Assembly (NCBI GenBank): GCA_025356815.1
Contig: JANXQL010000156.1
Location: 37,331 to 101,330, forward strand
Direction: 5' to 3'
Length of the DNA stretch: 64,000 nt
Source of the DNA: Pseudomonadota bacterium
GTDB taxonomy: Bacteria > Pseudomonadota > Gammaproteobacteria > Steroidobacterales > Steroidobacteraceae
In this document: one piece after another, positions 43,777-52,862 of the stretch
How the letters are laid out: each line of letters opens with the position of its first letter
Numbering within the stretch: the first letter of the stretch is position 1
Program-made: the position numbers and the translations under genes
Notes under the pieces: model-generated
Seen by the model: only the letters and a program-made list of their open reading frames with translations
What the model was told of the DNA's origin: nothing
Databases searched by the model: none

Positions 43777-44438
43777 CAGGGGTTCCTGCCGGCCCGGGCC
43801 GGCGCCCCGAGCAGCGGCTTGAGGGAGGGCCAGACCGTGTCCAGCAATCGCGGCTGCGCCGCCGCGACCGGGTGCAGGCGGTCGGTCTGGAAATTGCGCT
43901 CGTCCAGGGCAATGTCCACCAGCAAAAATGGCACCAGCGCGAGCTTCTGCTGGCGGGCGAGCAGGGCGAAGCTCGCGTAGTAGTCCTCGGTATAGGCCGG
44001 GCCGTAGTTGCTCGGGATGCGCGTGCCGATGAGCAGCACGCGCGCGCCGCGCGCGCGGGCGCTGGCGGCGATGCTTGCGAGGTTGCGGCGCATCTCGGCG
44101 ACGGGCAGGCCGCGCAAGCCGTCGTTGGCGCCGAGCTCGAGCACGAGGATCGCCGGGCGGTGCACCGCCAGCACGTGCGCGATGCGCGCCCGCCCGCCGA
44201 CGGTGGTCTCGCCGCTGACGCTGGCGTTGACCACCCGGTAGCCGTAACCTTCAGCCTCGAGCCGGCGCGCGAGCAGCGCCACCCAGCCCTCTTCGGCACG
44301 AATGCCGTAGCCGGCACTCAGCGAATCGCCGAGCACGACCAGCGCCGGGGCGACGGGCGGTGGCGCTGCTGCGACGGGCTGCAGGCCCAGCAGCGCTGCG
44401 ACCGCCATGATCGCAGGCCAGCGCGTGCATCGCACCAT
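43776..44438 (-). CDS. tesA: periplasmic GDSL esterase / acyl-CoA thioesterase I TesA
   Basis: A secreted SGNH hydrolase: signal peptide (WPAIMAVAALLGLQPVAAA), block I LVVLGDSLSAGYG with the catalytic Ser, the Gly in NASVSGETT, block III LELGANDGLRGLP with Asn, and the catalytic Asp-His in TDRLHPVA. I choose ATG 44438 over the ORF-track TTG 44456. It has about 220 residues. It is divergent from the ybbA-like gene with only 19 nt between starts, the same arrangement as tesA/ybbA in E. coli. It is coupled to the LplT-PlsC gene. Confidence 0.92.
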   Translation of the reverse strand: MVRCTRWPAIMAVAALLGLQPVAAAPPPVAPALVVLGDSLSAGYGIRAEEGWVALLARRLEAEGYGYRVVNASVSGETTVGGRARIAHVLAVHRPAILVLELGANDGLRGLPVAEMRRNLASIAASARARGARVLLIGTRIPSNYGPAYTEDYYASFALLARQQKLALVPFLLVDIALDERNFQTDRLHPVAAAQPRLLDTVWPSLKPLLGAPARAGRNP

Positions 44439-44457
44439 CCAGGGAACGAGGTTCAAG

Positions 44458-45141
44458 TTGCAGGTACTCGAGTCACGTCATGTCGCAAAGGAGGTTAGCA
44501 GTCCGGAAGGAACGCTGACCATCGTGGCCGATGTCAGCTTCGCCGTCGAGCGCGGCCAGTCGCTCGCGATCGTGGGGCCCTCCGGCTCCGGCAAGTCGAC
44601 GCTGCTTGCGATCCTCGCCGGGCTCGACCTGCCGACGCGCGGCACCGTGCTGCTCAACGGCACCGAGCTCACCGCGCTCGACGAGGACGGTCGCGCACGG
44701 CTGCGCGCCGGCCATGTCGGGTTCGTGTTCCAGTCGTTCCACCTGGTGCCGTCGCTGACGGCGCTGGAGAACGTGCTGCTGCCGCTGGAGCTTGCCGGCA
44801 CCGACGGCGCGCCCGCGCGCGCGCGCGAGGCGCTCGATCGCGTCGGCCTCGACGCGCGCCGCCGCCACTACCCGCGCCAGCTGTCCGGCGGCGAGCAGCA
44901 GCGAGTCGCGATCGCACGCGCGTTCGTCGCCCGCCCGGACCTGCTTTTCGCGGACGAGCCCACCGGCAACCTCGACAGCGCTACCGGCGCTCGCATCGCG
45001 GAGCTGTTGTTCGAGTTCAACCGCGAGCTGGGCACCACGCTCGTGCTGGTCACGCACGAGCAGACGTTGGCGCGGCGCTGCCGGCGGGTGCTGAGCCTCG
45101 ATGCGGGGCGCGTCGTCGCCGACGTCGCGGGCGGCGCGTGA
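44458..45141 (+). CDS. ybbA: ABC transporter ATP-binding protein, YbbA/LolD type
   Basis: An ABC ATPase of the MacB/LolD-like group that partners FtsX-type permeases. Walker A GPSGSGKST, Q-loop VFQSFHLVPSLTALENVLLPLEL, signature LSGGEQQRVAIARAF, Walker B LLFADEPTGNLD and H-loop LVTHE. The start is TTG 44458 with GAGG 6 nt upstream; the ORF-track start lies inside tesA. It has about 227 residues. The stop overlaps the permease GTG as GTGA. Confidence 0.93.
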   Translation: MQVLESRHVAKEVSSPEGTLTIVADVSFAVERGQSLAIVGPSGSGKSTLLAILAGLDLPTRGTVLLNGTELTALDEDGRARLRAGHVGFVFQSFHLVPSLTALENVLLPLELAGTDGAPARAREALDRVGLDARRRHYPRQLSGGEQQRVAIARAFVARPDLLFADEPTGNLDSATGARIAELLFEFNRELGTTLVLVTHEQTLARRCRRVLSLDAGRVVADVAGGA

Positions 45142-47630
45142 TAAAGGCGCTGCGCTTCGCGCTCGTCGCCTTCGGCCGCGATGTGAGGAGCGGCGAGCTG
45201 GCGGTGCTGTTCGGCGCACTGGTGGTTGCGGTCGCCGCGCTCACCGCGGTCGGGTTCTTCACCAGCCGGGTCTCGCAGGCGATTCGCGCCCAGGCCGGCG
45301 AAGTGCTGGCGGGGGACCTGCGACTCGAATCCGGCCGCAGCCCTTCGCCGCGCTACGAGGCCGAGGCGCGCTCGCGCGGCCTTGCGGTCGCGCACCTGAC
45401 CAGCTTCCCAAGCGTGGTCTACGCAGGCGACGTCAGCCAGCTTGCAACCGTGTTCGGCGCGGATGCCGCCTATCCGCTGCGGGGCCAGCTGAAGATCGCC
45501 GCCGTGCCTTACGGCAGCGCGCATCCGGTGAGCGGCATCCCCGCGCCTGGCGAGGCGTGGGCAGATTCGCGGCTCTTGGCGCGCCTGGCGGTGCCGGTCG
45601 GCGGGCGCCTGCGGCTGGGCGCGCTGTCGGTCCGCGTGACGGCCGTGCTGGACTACCGCCCGGACCAGGGCACTGGCCTTGCCGATCTCGCGCCGACGAT
45701 CCTGATCAACGGCGCGGACCTCGCCCGCAGCGAGCTGCTCGGTCCCGGCAGCCGCGCGACCTGGAGCCTGCTGTACGCGGGCCCTCCCGCCGCGGTCGAC
45801 GCCTATGCGGCGTGGCTGCGCACGCAAAAGAGCGCCGCCGAGCGACTGACCGACGCCGGTGAATCCAGCGAGCAGATGAAGTCCGCCACCGAGCGCTCCG
45901 GCCGGTTCCTGAACCTCGCCGCGCTGGTGACGGTCCTGCTCGCGGCGGTCGCCGTCGCGATGGCGGCGCGCCGCTACGCGAGCCGCCGGCTCGACCTGGT
46001 GGCGCTGCTCAAGAGCCTCGGCGCGAGCCAGCGCTTCGTGCTCGGCACGACCTTGACCGAGCTTGTGCTCGTGGGGCTGTGCGGTGCGGTCGCAGGCACC
46101 GTGCTCGGCTTCGGCGCCGAGAGCGGCCTTGCCTGGCTGGTGCGCGGGCTGCTCAAGACCGAGCTGCCGCCGCCGTCTCTGTTGCCGGCGTGGCTGGGCC
46201 TGGGCACTGCGGCGACGATGCTCGTGGGTTTCGCGCTGCCGCCGTTGCTGCAGCTGCGTCGCGTGCCGCCGGCGCGCGTGCTGCGACACGACCTCGCGCC
46301 GCCGCCGCTGCGCTGGGGATTGCCGTACCTCGCCGCGGCCGGCGCGCTCGCGGCCCTGCTGTATGCGCTGGTGCGCGACCCGCGCCTGGTCGGCTACGCG
46401 GTCGGCGGGCTCTTCGCGAGTGCCCTCGTTCTCGGCGCCGCCGGCACGCTGCTGGTGCGCGTGACTCGCTCGGTCCGCGGCGGTGCCGGGATCGCCTGGC
46501 GCTACGGCCTGGCCAACGTCGCGCGCCGCGGTCGCGAGAGCGTGGTGCAGATCGTCGCGTTCGGGTTGAGCCTGACGGTGCTGCTGCTGCTCGCGCTGGT
46601 GCGCAACGACCTGATCGACGAGTGGCAGCGCAGTCTGCCGCCGGGCGCGCCGAACCACTTCCTGATCAACATCCCGCCGGCCGATGCCGGGCCGCTGGCC
46701 GAGTTCCTGACCGGGCACGGCGTCGCCGCCCCTGTGCTCGCACCCTGGGTGCGTGCGCGGCTGGTCGCGGTGAACGGCGTGCCCATGCAGGCGCGCATGC
46801 CCAGGTCCGATCGCGGTCGCGCATTCGCCGAGCGCGAGCAGAACCTCAGCTGGGCCGAAGCGCTGCCGCCGGACAACCGCGTCGTCGAGGGTGCCTGGTG
46901 GCAGCACCCGGATCCTGCGCAGCCGCAGGTGTCGGTCGCGACCGAATTCCAAGAGGAGCTGGGCCTGAAGGTCGGCGACCGGCTCGGCTTCGACGTCGCC
47001 GGCGAGAGCATCGTCGCCACCGTCGCCAACGTCCGCAAGGTGCGCTGGGACGGATTCCGGCCGAACTTCTTCCTGCTGTTCGCGCCCGGCGTGCTGGACG
47101 CGAGCACCGGTACATTCATGACCAGCGTGCACCTCGACGCCGCGCAGCGCCCGGCGCTCGCTGAGCTGGTGCGCCGGTTCCCGTCGGTGACCGTCATCGA
47201 CGTCGCGGCGCTGCTGGGCGAGGTGCGCAGGATCATGGACCGCGCGGCGGTCGCGGTGGAGTATGTGTTCGGGTTCACGCTGGTGGCGGGGCTCGCGGTG
47301 CTGTTCGCGGCGATCCAGTCGACCCGTGACGAGCGCCGTTACGAGAGCGCGATCCTGCGCACGCTGGGGGCCAGCCGCCGCACGGTGCTGTACGGTGTCG
47401 CGGCGGAGTTCACCGCGCTCGGGCTGCTCTCCGGCGTGCTCGCCGCGAGCGCGGCATCGGCCATTGGCTGGCTGATCGCGAGCCGGTTGTTCGGCCTGCA
47501 CTACGCATTCGACTGGACGGTCTGGCTGGGCGGCTTGCTCGCCGGGGCGCTGATCGTCGGCGTCGCCGGCACCTTTGCCACGCGGCGCGTCGTGCAGAGC
47601 TCGCCGATGCGCAGCCTGCGCGACGCCTGA
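45138..47630 (+). CDS. ybbP: YbbP-like FtsX-family ABC permease
   Basis: An 830-residue permease with two FtsX-type modules: N-terminal TM (LAVLFGALVVAVAALTAVGFFTSRV), a large periplasmic region, TM cluster around RSGRFLNLAALVTVLLAAVAVAMAARRYASRRLDLVALLKSLGASQRFVLG, a second periplasmic region, and a C-terminal cluster ending with RRYESAILRTLGASRRTVLYGVAAEFTALG. The LKSLGAS and LRTLGAS motifs are FtsX hallmarks. With YbbA and adjacent TesA it probably acts on envelope lipids or lipoproteins; the substrate is not established. Confidence 0.92.
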   Translation: MIKALRFALVAFGRDVRSGELAVLFGALVVAVAALTAVGFFTSRVSQAIRAQAGEVLAGDLRLESGRSPSPRYEAEARSRGLAVAHLTSFPSVVYAGDVSQLATVFGADAAYPLRGQLKIAAVPYGSAHPVSGIPAPGEAWADSRLLARLAVPVGGRLRLGALSVRVTAVLDYRPDQGTGLADLAPTILINGADLARSELLGPGSRATWSLLYAGPPAAVDAYAAWLRTQKSAAERLTDAGESSEQMKSATERSGRFLNLAALVTVLLAAVAVAMAARRYASRRLDLVALLKSLGASQRFVLGTTLTELVLVGLCGAVAGTVLGFGAESGLAWLVRGLLKTELPPPSLLPAWLGLGTAATMLVGFALPPLLQLRRVPPARVLRHDLAPPPLRWGLPYLAAAGALAALLYALVRDPRLVGYAVGGLFASALVLGAAGTLLVRVTRSVRGGAGIAWRYGLANVARRGRESVVQIVAFGLSLTVLLLLALVRNDLIDEWQRSLPPGAPNHFLINIPPADAGPLAEFLTGHGVAAPVLAPWVRARLVAVNGVPMQARMPRSDRGRAFAEREQNLSWAEALPPDNRVVEGAWWQHPDPAQPQVSVATEFQEELGLKVGDRLGFDVAGESIVATVANVRKVRWDGFRPNFFLLFAPGVLDASTGTFMTSVHLDAAQRPALAELVRRFPSVTVIDVAALLGEVRRIMDRAAVAVEYVFGFTLVAGLAVLFAAIQSTRDERRYESAILRTLGASRRTVLYGVAAEFTALGLLSGVLAASAASAIGWLIASRLFGLHYAFDWTVWLGGLLAGALIVGVAGTFATRRVVQSSPMRSLRDA

Positions 47631-47634
47631 GCCG

Positions 47635-48327
47635 TCAGCTGGCGTCCACCCGCAGCTGCAAGTGCCCGGCGGCGTGGCTCTCGCCACGCAGGTTGATCGA
47701 GTCGACCTGCACCACGTAGGTGCCGCTGGCAAACACCGCGGAGTTCAGCGTCAGCCGCAGGTCGCCGCTGGAGTCGCGCAGCAGGTTGTCGAGCCGGCCC
47801 CAGTAAGTGCCGTCGTCGCGCCTGATCGTGACCGCGTACAGGTTGCCGCTGGCGTAGCCGATGCCCAGGTGCAGATCGGCAAGCGTCGGCGAGGCGCGCG
47901 TACCGATGGAATAGGTCTGTGCGGCGGCGTCGGGCCGCGCGACCGGCAGCCGCAGCAGCTGCGTGCGAGCGGGTGCAGGCAACAGGCCCCGTTCGGCCTC
48001 CTGCCGCACCGACTGAAAGCCGGCTTGCGCGTGCTGGCGGCCGTCCCAGGCGACGAGCGCGAGCACGCTCGCCAGCAGCGCGACGGCGCCGAGCCCGACG
48101 GGCACCAGCGGGTGGTGCCAGAAGTGTGGCGGCCGCTCGCGCCATTCCGTGCCGGTCTCGTCCAGCAGCCGCATCGTGCGCTTGAGCGCCTCGGGCAGGC
48201 CCATGCGCTCGGCCAGCTCCGGTGAGCGCTTCACCAGCTGTTCGAAGAAACGGGCCTCGGGCGGCGGCAGACGGCCGAGCAGGTAGCGCTCGACCATCTG
48301 CTTTTGCTCGATGACCTTCAGATCCAT
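47635..48327 (-). CDS. single-pass membrane protein with anti-sigma-like architecture
   Basis: I do not recognise a named family with certainty. From ATG 48327 the protein has a helical cytoplasmic N-terminus (VIEQKQMVERYLLGRLPPPEARFFEQLVKRSPELAERMGLPEALKRTM), one TM helix (HPLVPVGLGAVALLASVLALVAW) and a periplasmic beta-rich part ending in LRLTLNSAVFASGTYVVQVDSINLRGESHAAGHLQLRV. The layout and the VERYLLGRLPPPE-RFFEQL phrase resemble anti-sigma factors without the zinc His-Cys motif. No sigma factor gene is adjacent. GTG 48333 is an alternative start. It converges on ybbP with a 4-nt gap. Confidence 0.72.
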   Translation of the reverse strand: MDLKVIEQKQMVERYLLGRLPPPEARFFEQLVKRSPELAERMGLPEALKRTMRLLDETGTEWRERPPHFWHHPLVPVGLGAVALLASVLALVAWDGRQHAQAGFQSVRQEAERGLLPAPARTQLLRLPVARPDAAAQTYSIGTRASPTLADLHLGIGYASGNLYAVTIRRDDGTYWGRLDNLLRDSSGDLRLTLNSAVFASGTYVVQVDSINLRGESHAAGHLQLRVDAS

Positions 48328-48470
48328 GGTCACGTGATTTGCCCCGGGATCGGTGGTACGACATATTGAGGCTTCGCAGGCGGCCGCGGCGCGAGCGGCG
48401 TCACAGCCTCGCGGCACGCCGGGCGCAAGCCTGAGAGGCGTGTCGCAGAACGGTCAGGGTGGAGACGGCG

Positions 48471-48869
48471 ATGGACGAGGCGGATGCGAGCTTCCTGGCG
48501 GCGCTGGAGTCGGCGACGCTGCCGCCGACTGACTTCGGCCATCACGGCCACCTGCGCGCCGGCTTCCTGTATCTGCAGCGGCACGACTTCCCCGGTGCCT
48601 GCGTCGCGATGAAGCGCGCCATCCAGGCCTTTGCGGCGAGCCTGGGCAAGGCGACGCTCTACCACGAGACCATGACCATCGCGTACCTCGCCCTGATCGC
48701 CGAGCGGCTCGCCGACGAGCCGGCTTCGATCGGCTTCGAGGCCTTCCTCGCGCGCTACCCGGAGCTGACCCGGGTCGACTACTTCCGCCGCTACTACCCG
48801 GCCGGCGAGCTGGACACGCCCGAGGCCCGGGCGACGTTCCTGCTGCCCCGGCCGCGCCGCGATTCTTAA
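48471..48869 (+). CDS. conserved uncharacterised protein with FGHHGHLRAGFLYL motif
   Basis: A 132-residue soluble helical protein: FGHHGHLRAGFLYLQRHDFPGA, MKRAIQAFAASLGKATLYHETMTIAYLALI, FEAFLARYPELTRVDYFRRYYPAGELDTPEARATFLLP. The pattern H-x-x-H-L-R, YHET and YY-x(4)-L-x-T-x-x-AR is one I recall from a widespread uncharacterised family. The clustered His and Glu residues could bind a metal. ATG 48471 follows GGAGA by 5 nt; the GTG at 48459 overlaps that site. It is divergent from the membrane protein with about 140 nt between them. Confidence 0.8.
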   Translation: MDEADASFLAALESATLPPTDFGHHGHLRAGFLYLQRHDFPGACVAMKRAIQAFAASLGKATLYHETMTIAYLALIAERLADEPASIGFEAFLARYPELTRVDYFRRYYPAGELDTPEARATFLLPRPRRDS

Positions 48870-48985
48870 GCGCGGGCGGGGGCGATCTGCCGCCTGCTGC
48901 AGTGCGCCATGACGCGAATGCCGGGGGTCGGTGTCGCCCCGGGGTGGGTTGCCCCCGTTCGCGGGCAGGTACACTCCGCCGACCA

Positions 48986-49666
48986 ATGAGCCTGTCTCCT
49001 GAACTCGCCCAGTGGCGCAAGGCCGAGCGCGCCGCACTGATCGCCCGTCGCCAGGCCGCGTCCGCGTCCGACCACGCCGTCTGGACCGGGCGGATCTCGG
49101 ATCACCTGCGGGCAGGCTTCCCGGCCCTGGAGCGGCTCGTGGTCGGCTTCTGCTGGCCCTACAAGGGTGAGTACGACGCCCGTACGGTCGTGCGCGAGTT
49201 GCGCCGCCGCGGCGCCCGCGCCGCCCTGCCGGTCGTGGTCGGCAAGGGGTTGCCGCTGCAGTTCCGCGAATGGTGGCCCGGGGTCGTGATGGTCAACGGC
49301 GTCTATGACGTGCTGGTGCCGGACGGGACCGCCCTGCTGGTGCCCGACGCGCTCTTGATTCCGGCGGTCGGAGTCGGCGGTCGGGGAGACCGGCTCGGCT
49401 ACGGCGGCGGGTTCTTCGACCGGACGCTGGCGGCGCTGTCGCCGCGGCCGCTGACGCTTGCGCTTGCGTTCGAGCTGTCGCGCATCGAAACGTCGGATCC
49501 GCAGCCGCACGACATCCTGATGGACTTCGTGGTGACGGAGGCCGGCATCGAGGCGGCCGTGCCGGGCGGGCTTGAGGCGGTGGACGCGGCCGAGGCCGCC
49601 CGTCGCGCCGAGGCGCTGTTGCAGCACAGGGGCCTGCCGAGGGCACCGATCGGAAAATCTATCTAA
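48986..49666 (+). CDS. 5-formyltetrahydrofolate cyclo-ligase
   Basis: Converts 5-formyl-THF to 5,10-methenyl-THF using ATP (YgfA/FAU1 family). The diagnostic C-terminal block is PAVGVGGRGDRLGYGGGFFDRTLA, with LVVGFCWPYKGEYDAR and a basic N-terminal region for ATP binding (WRKAERAALIARRQAAS). I choose ATG 48986; the ORF-track start at 48902 adds a leader not typical of the family. It has 226 residues. It precedes fhs by 75 nt, so both folate enzymes are linked. I looked for 6S RNA before it, as in E. coli, and found no room. Confidence 0.93.
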   Translation: MSLSPELAQWRKAERAALIARRQAASASDHAVWTGRISDHLRAGFPALERLVVGFCWPYKGEYDARTVVRELRRRGARAALPVVVGKGLPLQFREWWPGVVMVNGVYDVLVPDGTALLVPDALLIPAVGVGGRGDRLGYGGGFFDRTLAALSPRPLTLALAFELSRIETSDPQPHDILMDFVVTEAGIEAAVPGGLEAVDAAEAARRAEALLQHRGLPRAPIGKSI

Positions 49667-49741
49667 CCCAGCCCGGCGGCGGGCTGTGTGACACTTGGCG
49701 ACATCAGCAATGCCCGCCCGGCGGGCTGTAAGGGAGTTTTT

Positions 49742-51418
49742 GTGCGTTCAGATATCGAGATTGCCCAGGCTGCCACCATGAAGCCGATTACCGAGATCGC
49801 CGCGCGACTCGGGATCCCCGACGACGCCCTCGACGCGTACGGCCGCCACAAGGCCAAGATCTCGCTCGAGTACATCGACAGCCTGAAGGATCGCCCCAAC
49901 GGCAAGCTGGTGCTGGTCACCGCGATCAGCCCGACCCCGGCCGGCGAAGGCAAGACCACGACCACGGTCGGTCTTGGCGATGCGCTGAACAGGATCGGCA
50001 AGAAGGCCGTGATCTGCCTGCGCGAGCCGAGCCTCGGCCCGGTGTTCGGCATGAAGGGCGGCGCCGCCGGCGGCGGCATGTCCCAGGTCGTGCCGATGGA
50101 AGACATCAACCTGCACTTCACCGGCGACTTCAACGCGATTGCGCTGGCGAACAACCTGCTGTCGGCGCTGATCGACAACCACATCCACCACGGCAACGTG
50201 CTGGGCATCGACGTGCGTCGCATCACCTGGAAGCGGGTGATGGACATGAACGACCGCGCGCTGCGGGACATCACCGTCTCGCTCGGCGGCCCGGGCAACG
50301 GCTATCCGCGCCAGGACGGCTTCGACATCGTCGTCGCCTCCGAAGTCATGGCGATCTTCTGCCTGTCGACGAGCCTTGCGGACCTGAAGACCCGCCTGGG
50401 CAACATCGTCATCGGCTACACGCGCGAGCAGAAGCCGGTACGCGCGCACGAACTCAAGGCCAACGGCGCGATGACCGTGCTGCTGCGCGAGGCGCTCAAG
50501 CCGAACCTCGTACAGACGCTCGAGAACAACCCGGCGTTCATCCACGGCGGCCCGTTCGCGAACATCGCGCACGGCTGCAACTCGGTGCTGGCCACGCAGA
50601 CCGCACTGAAGCTGGCTGACTACGTGGTCACCGAGGCGGGCTTCGGTGCCGACCTCGGCGCCGAGAAGTTCGTCGACATCAAGTGCCGCAAGGCGGGCCT
50701 CGTGCCGTCTGCAGTGGTGCTGGTCGCGACCATTCGCGCGCTGAAGTTCCATGGCGGCTGTGACCTGAAGGAGCTCAACAAGGAGAACCTCGCCGCGCTC
50801 GAGAAGGGCATCGCCAACATCGAGCGGCATGTCTCCAACGTCAAGAACCACTACGGCCTGCCGTGCATCGTCTCGGTCAACCACTTCACGTTCGACACCG
50901 AGGCCGAGTTCAAGCTGCTGCAGTCCAAGCTCGCGCACCTGGGCGTGCCGGTGCTCTCGGCCCGTCACTGGGCCGATGGCGGCGCCGGCGCCGAGGCGGT
51001 CGCGCGCGCGGTCGTCGAGATCGTCGAGAAGAACGAGAAGTCCACCTTCAAGTTCGTCTACGACGAGGCGACCCCCCTCTGGGACAAGATGAAGACGATC
51101 GCGACCAAGATCTACGGCGCGAGCGACATCACCGCCGACTCGAAGGTGCGAGCGCAGATCAAGCAGCTGCAGGAAGGCGGCTATGGCCACTATCCGGTAT
51201 GCGTGGCCAAGACCCAGTACTCGTTTTCGACCGATCCGGCGCTGAAGGGCGCGCCTTCGGGCCACATGGTCAACGTCCGCGAGGTGCGCCTTGCGGCCGG
51301 CGCCGAGTTCATCGTGATGGTCTGCGGTGACATCATGACCATGCCGGGACTGCCGAAGATACCGTCGGCGGATCACATCGACATCGACGCGTCGGGCAAG
51401 GTCGTGGGCCTCTTCTAA
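49742..51418 (+). CDS. fhs: formate-tetrahydrofolate ligase
   Basis: Fhs makes 10-formyl-THF from formate, THF and ATP, feeding purine and fMet synthesis. P-loop [18 protein letters not shown], then [75 protein letters not shown] and [16 protein letters not shown]. It begins at GTG 49742 ([16 protein letters not shown]) with AAGGGAG 6 nt upstream, giving 558 residues, the usual size. Presence of Fhs beside 5-FCL marks a formate-assimilating one-carbon module; many gammaproteobacteria lack it. Confidence 0.96.
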   Translation: MRSDIEIAQAATMKPITEIAARLGIPDDALDAYGRHKAKISLEYIDSLKDRPNGKLVLVTAISPTPAGEGKTTTTVGLGDALNRIGKKAVICLREPSLGPVFGMKGGAAGGGMSQVVPMEDINLHFTGDFNAIALANNLLSALIDNHIHHGNVLGIDVRRITWKRVMDMNDRALRDITVSLGGPGNGYPRQDGFDIVVASEVMAIFCLSTSLADLKTRLGNIVIGYTREQKPVRAHELKANGAMTVLLREALKPNLVQTLENNPAFIHGGPFANIAHGCNSVLATQTALKLADYVVTEAGFGADLGAEKFVDIKCRKAGLVPSAVVLVATIRALKFHGGCDLKELNKENLAALEKGIANIERHVSNVKNHYGLPCIVSVNHFTFDTEAEFKLLQSKLAHLGVPVLSARHWADGGAGAEAVARAVVEIVEKNEKSTFKFVYDEATPLWDKMKTIATKIYGASDITADSKVRAQIKQLQEGGYGHYPVCVAKTQYSFSTDPALKGAPSGHMVNVREVRLAAGAEFIVMVCGDIMTMPGLPKIPSADHIDIDASGKVVGLF

Positions 51419-51428
51419 GGGCTGCGCT

Positions 51429-52862
51429 GTGACCCAGAGCGGGGAGCCGACGGATCGCAGCCCCCGCTCTCGCGCCGAGCTCGTCCGTGGGCTCGGGCTG
51501 TGGGCGGCGATCTCGATCAACGTCGCCAACATGATCGGCACCGGCGTCTTCCTCAAGACGCGCGTGATGACCTGCAACGTCGGCAGCCCGCTCGCGGTAC
51601 TTTCGGTGTGGCTGGTCGGCGGGCTGCTCGCGCTCGCCGGGGCCTTCGCCTACGCCGAGGTCTCGGCGATGCTGCCGGAGGCGGGTGGCGACTATGTCTA
51701 CCTGCGCCGCGCCTACGGCCGGCTGACGGCGTTCCTGTTCGGCTGGATGAGCTTTGCGATCATCCGCTCCGGCTCGCAGGCCGCGCTCGGCGTCAGTGTC
51801 GCGCTGTTCTGCAACGTCGCTCTCGGCGGCGCCCTCGACAGCAGCGCGCTGAGCCTGGCGGGCGTGCACGTCACCTGGCTCACGCTGGTCGCCCTGTTGG
51901 CGGTCTGGGCCGTGACCATCCTCAACCTGCGGTCCGTGTCCACCAGCGGCCGCGCCGCGCTCGTGCTCACGATGATGAAGCTCGCCGCCATCGTGATCGT
52001 CGCGGCGGCGGGGCTCGCCTACGCGGACGGCCACTGGATGCACCTGACGATGTCCTCCGCCGGCGCGACGTGCGAGGGCGTGGCGGACTCCGCGCGAGGC
52101 GGCATGGCCGGGTTCGGCGCGGCGCTGCTCGGCGCGCTGTGGGCATACGACGGCTGGAACAACGTCGCGCCGCTGTCCGGCGAGGTGCGCGACCCCGGTC
52201 GCAACCTGCCGCTCGCCTTCATTGGCGGCACGCTGCTGGTCGGTTCGCTGTATCTGCTGGTCAACGTCGGCTACTACCACGTTCTGACCCCGGCGCAGGT
52301 CGGCAGCGTGGCCACCACGTCGTCGCTTGCGACCGAGGTGATGCAGCGCTTCGTCGGCTCGCGCGCCGTGACCCTGCTCGCGCTAGTGCTGATGATCTCG
52401 AGCCTCGGCGCGCTGCACGCTTCGGTCCTGGCCAGCAGCCGCGTGCCGTTCGCGATGGCACGTGAGGGGCTGTTCTTTCGTGCACTGGCCAGGGTCTCGC
52501 CCCGCTCGCACGTTCCCGCCGGCTCGATCCTCGCCGGCGGGGCCCTGGCGAGCCTGTATGCGCTGTCCGGCACCTACGACACGCTGACGGATGCGGCGAT
52601 GTTCGTCAGCTGGCTGTTCTACGGGCTTTCCGTCGCGACCGTGTTCGTGTTCCGTCGCATGCTGCCGGACGCGCCGCGCCCGTACCGAGCGTTTGGCTAC
52701 CCGTGGGTGCCGATGCTGTTCCTGGGAGTGACCGCGTGGCTGCTGGTGAACACCTTCTTCGCATCGCCGCGCCTGGCGATCTTCGGCGTGCTGCTGCTGC
52801 TCGCGGGGTTGCCGTTCTACTGGTGGTGGGCCCGCCAGCTGCCGCGGTTCACACGGCCGTGA
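51429..52862 (+). CDS. APC superfamily amino acid permease
   Basis: A 477-residue permease with about 12 TM helices. The start of helix 1 is GLGLWAAISINVANMIGTGVFL (the G-[ST]-G substrate loop appears as IGTG), then FAYAEVSAMLPEAGGDYVYLRRAYG, WAYDGWNNVAPLSGEVRDPGRNLPLAFIGG and ASSRVPFAMAREGLFF. The YDGWN-SGEV-P-RN motif places it with LAT/AGT-type amino acid transporters. The start is GTG 10 nt after fhs. A link of fhs to glycine or serine transport is possible but unproven. Confidence 0.92.
   Translation: MTQSGEPTDRSPRSRAELVRGLGLWAAISINVANMIGTGVFLKTRVMTCNVGSPLAVLSVWLVGGLLALAGAFAYAEVSAMLPEAGGDYVYLRRAYGRLTAFLFGWMSFAIIRSGSQAALGVSVALFCNVALGGALDSSALSLAGVHVTWLTLVALLAVWAVTILNLRSVSTSGRAALVLTMMKLAAIVIVAAAGLAYADGHWMHLTMSSAGATCEGVADSARGGMAGFGAALLGALWAYDGWNNVAPLSGEVRDPGRNLPLAFIGGTLLVGSLYLLVNVGYYHVLTPAQVGSVATTSSLATEVMQRFVGSRAVTLLALVLMISSLGALHASVLASSRVPFAMAREGLFFRALARVSPRSHVPAGSILAGGALASLYALSGTYDTLTDAAMFVSWLFYGLSVATVFVFRRMLPDAPRPYRAFGYPWVPMLFLGVTAWLLVNTFFASPRLAIFGVLLLLAGLPFYWWWARQLPRFTRP

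Noticed and set aside
42352-43980. 542-residue plus-strand ORF opposite the LplT-PlsC gene
   Set aside because: Full of Gln/Arg/Asp/His repeats typical of antisense to membrane-protein codons; the minus strand carries the real motifs.
44868-47732. 954-residue minus-strand ORF opposite ybbA/ybbP
   Set aside because: Shadow of the real ABC genes: rich in Arg, Gln, His and Ala, with no domain or signal. The motifs on the plus strand are decisive.
48870-48985. 6S RNA (ssrS) expected before the 5-FCL gene
   Set aside because: Only 116 nt are available, against about 180 for 6S RNA, and I cannot draw the long hairpin with a central bubble.
49748-51577. 609-residue minus-strand ORF opposite fhs
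   Set aside because: Complementary-frame artefact of the strongly biased fhs codons; no recognisable motif.
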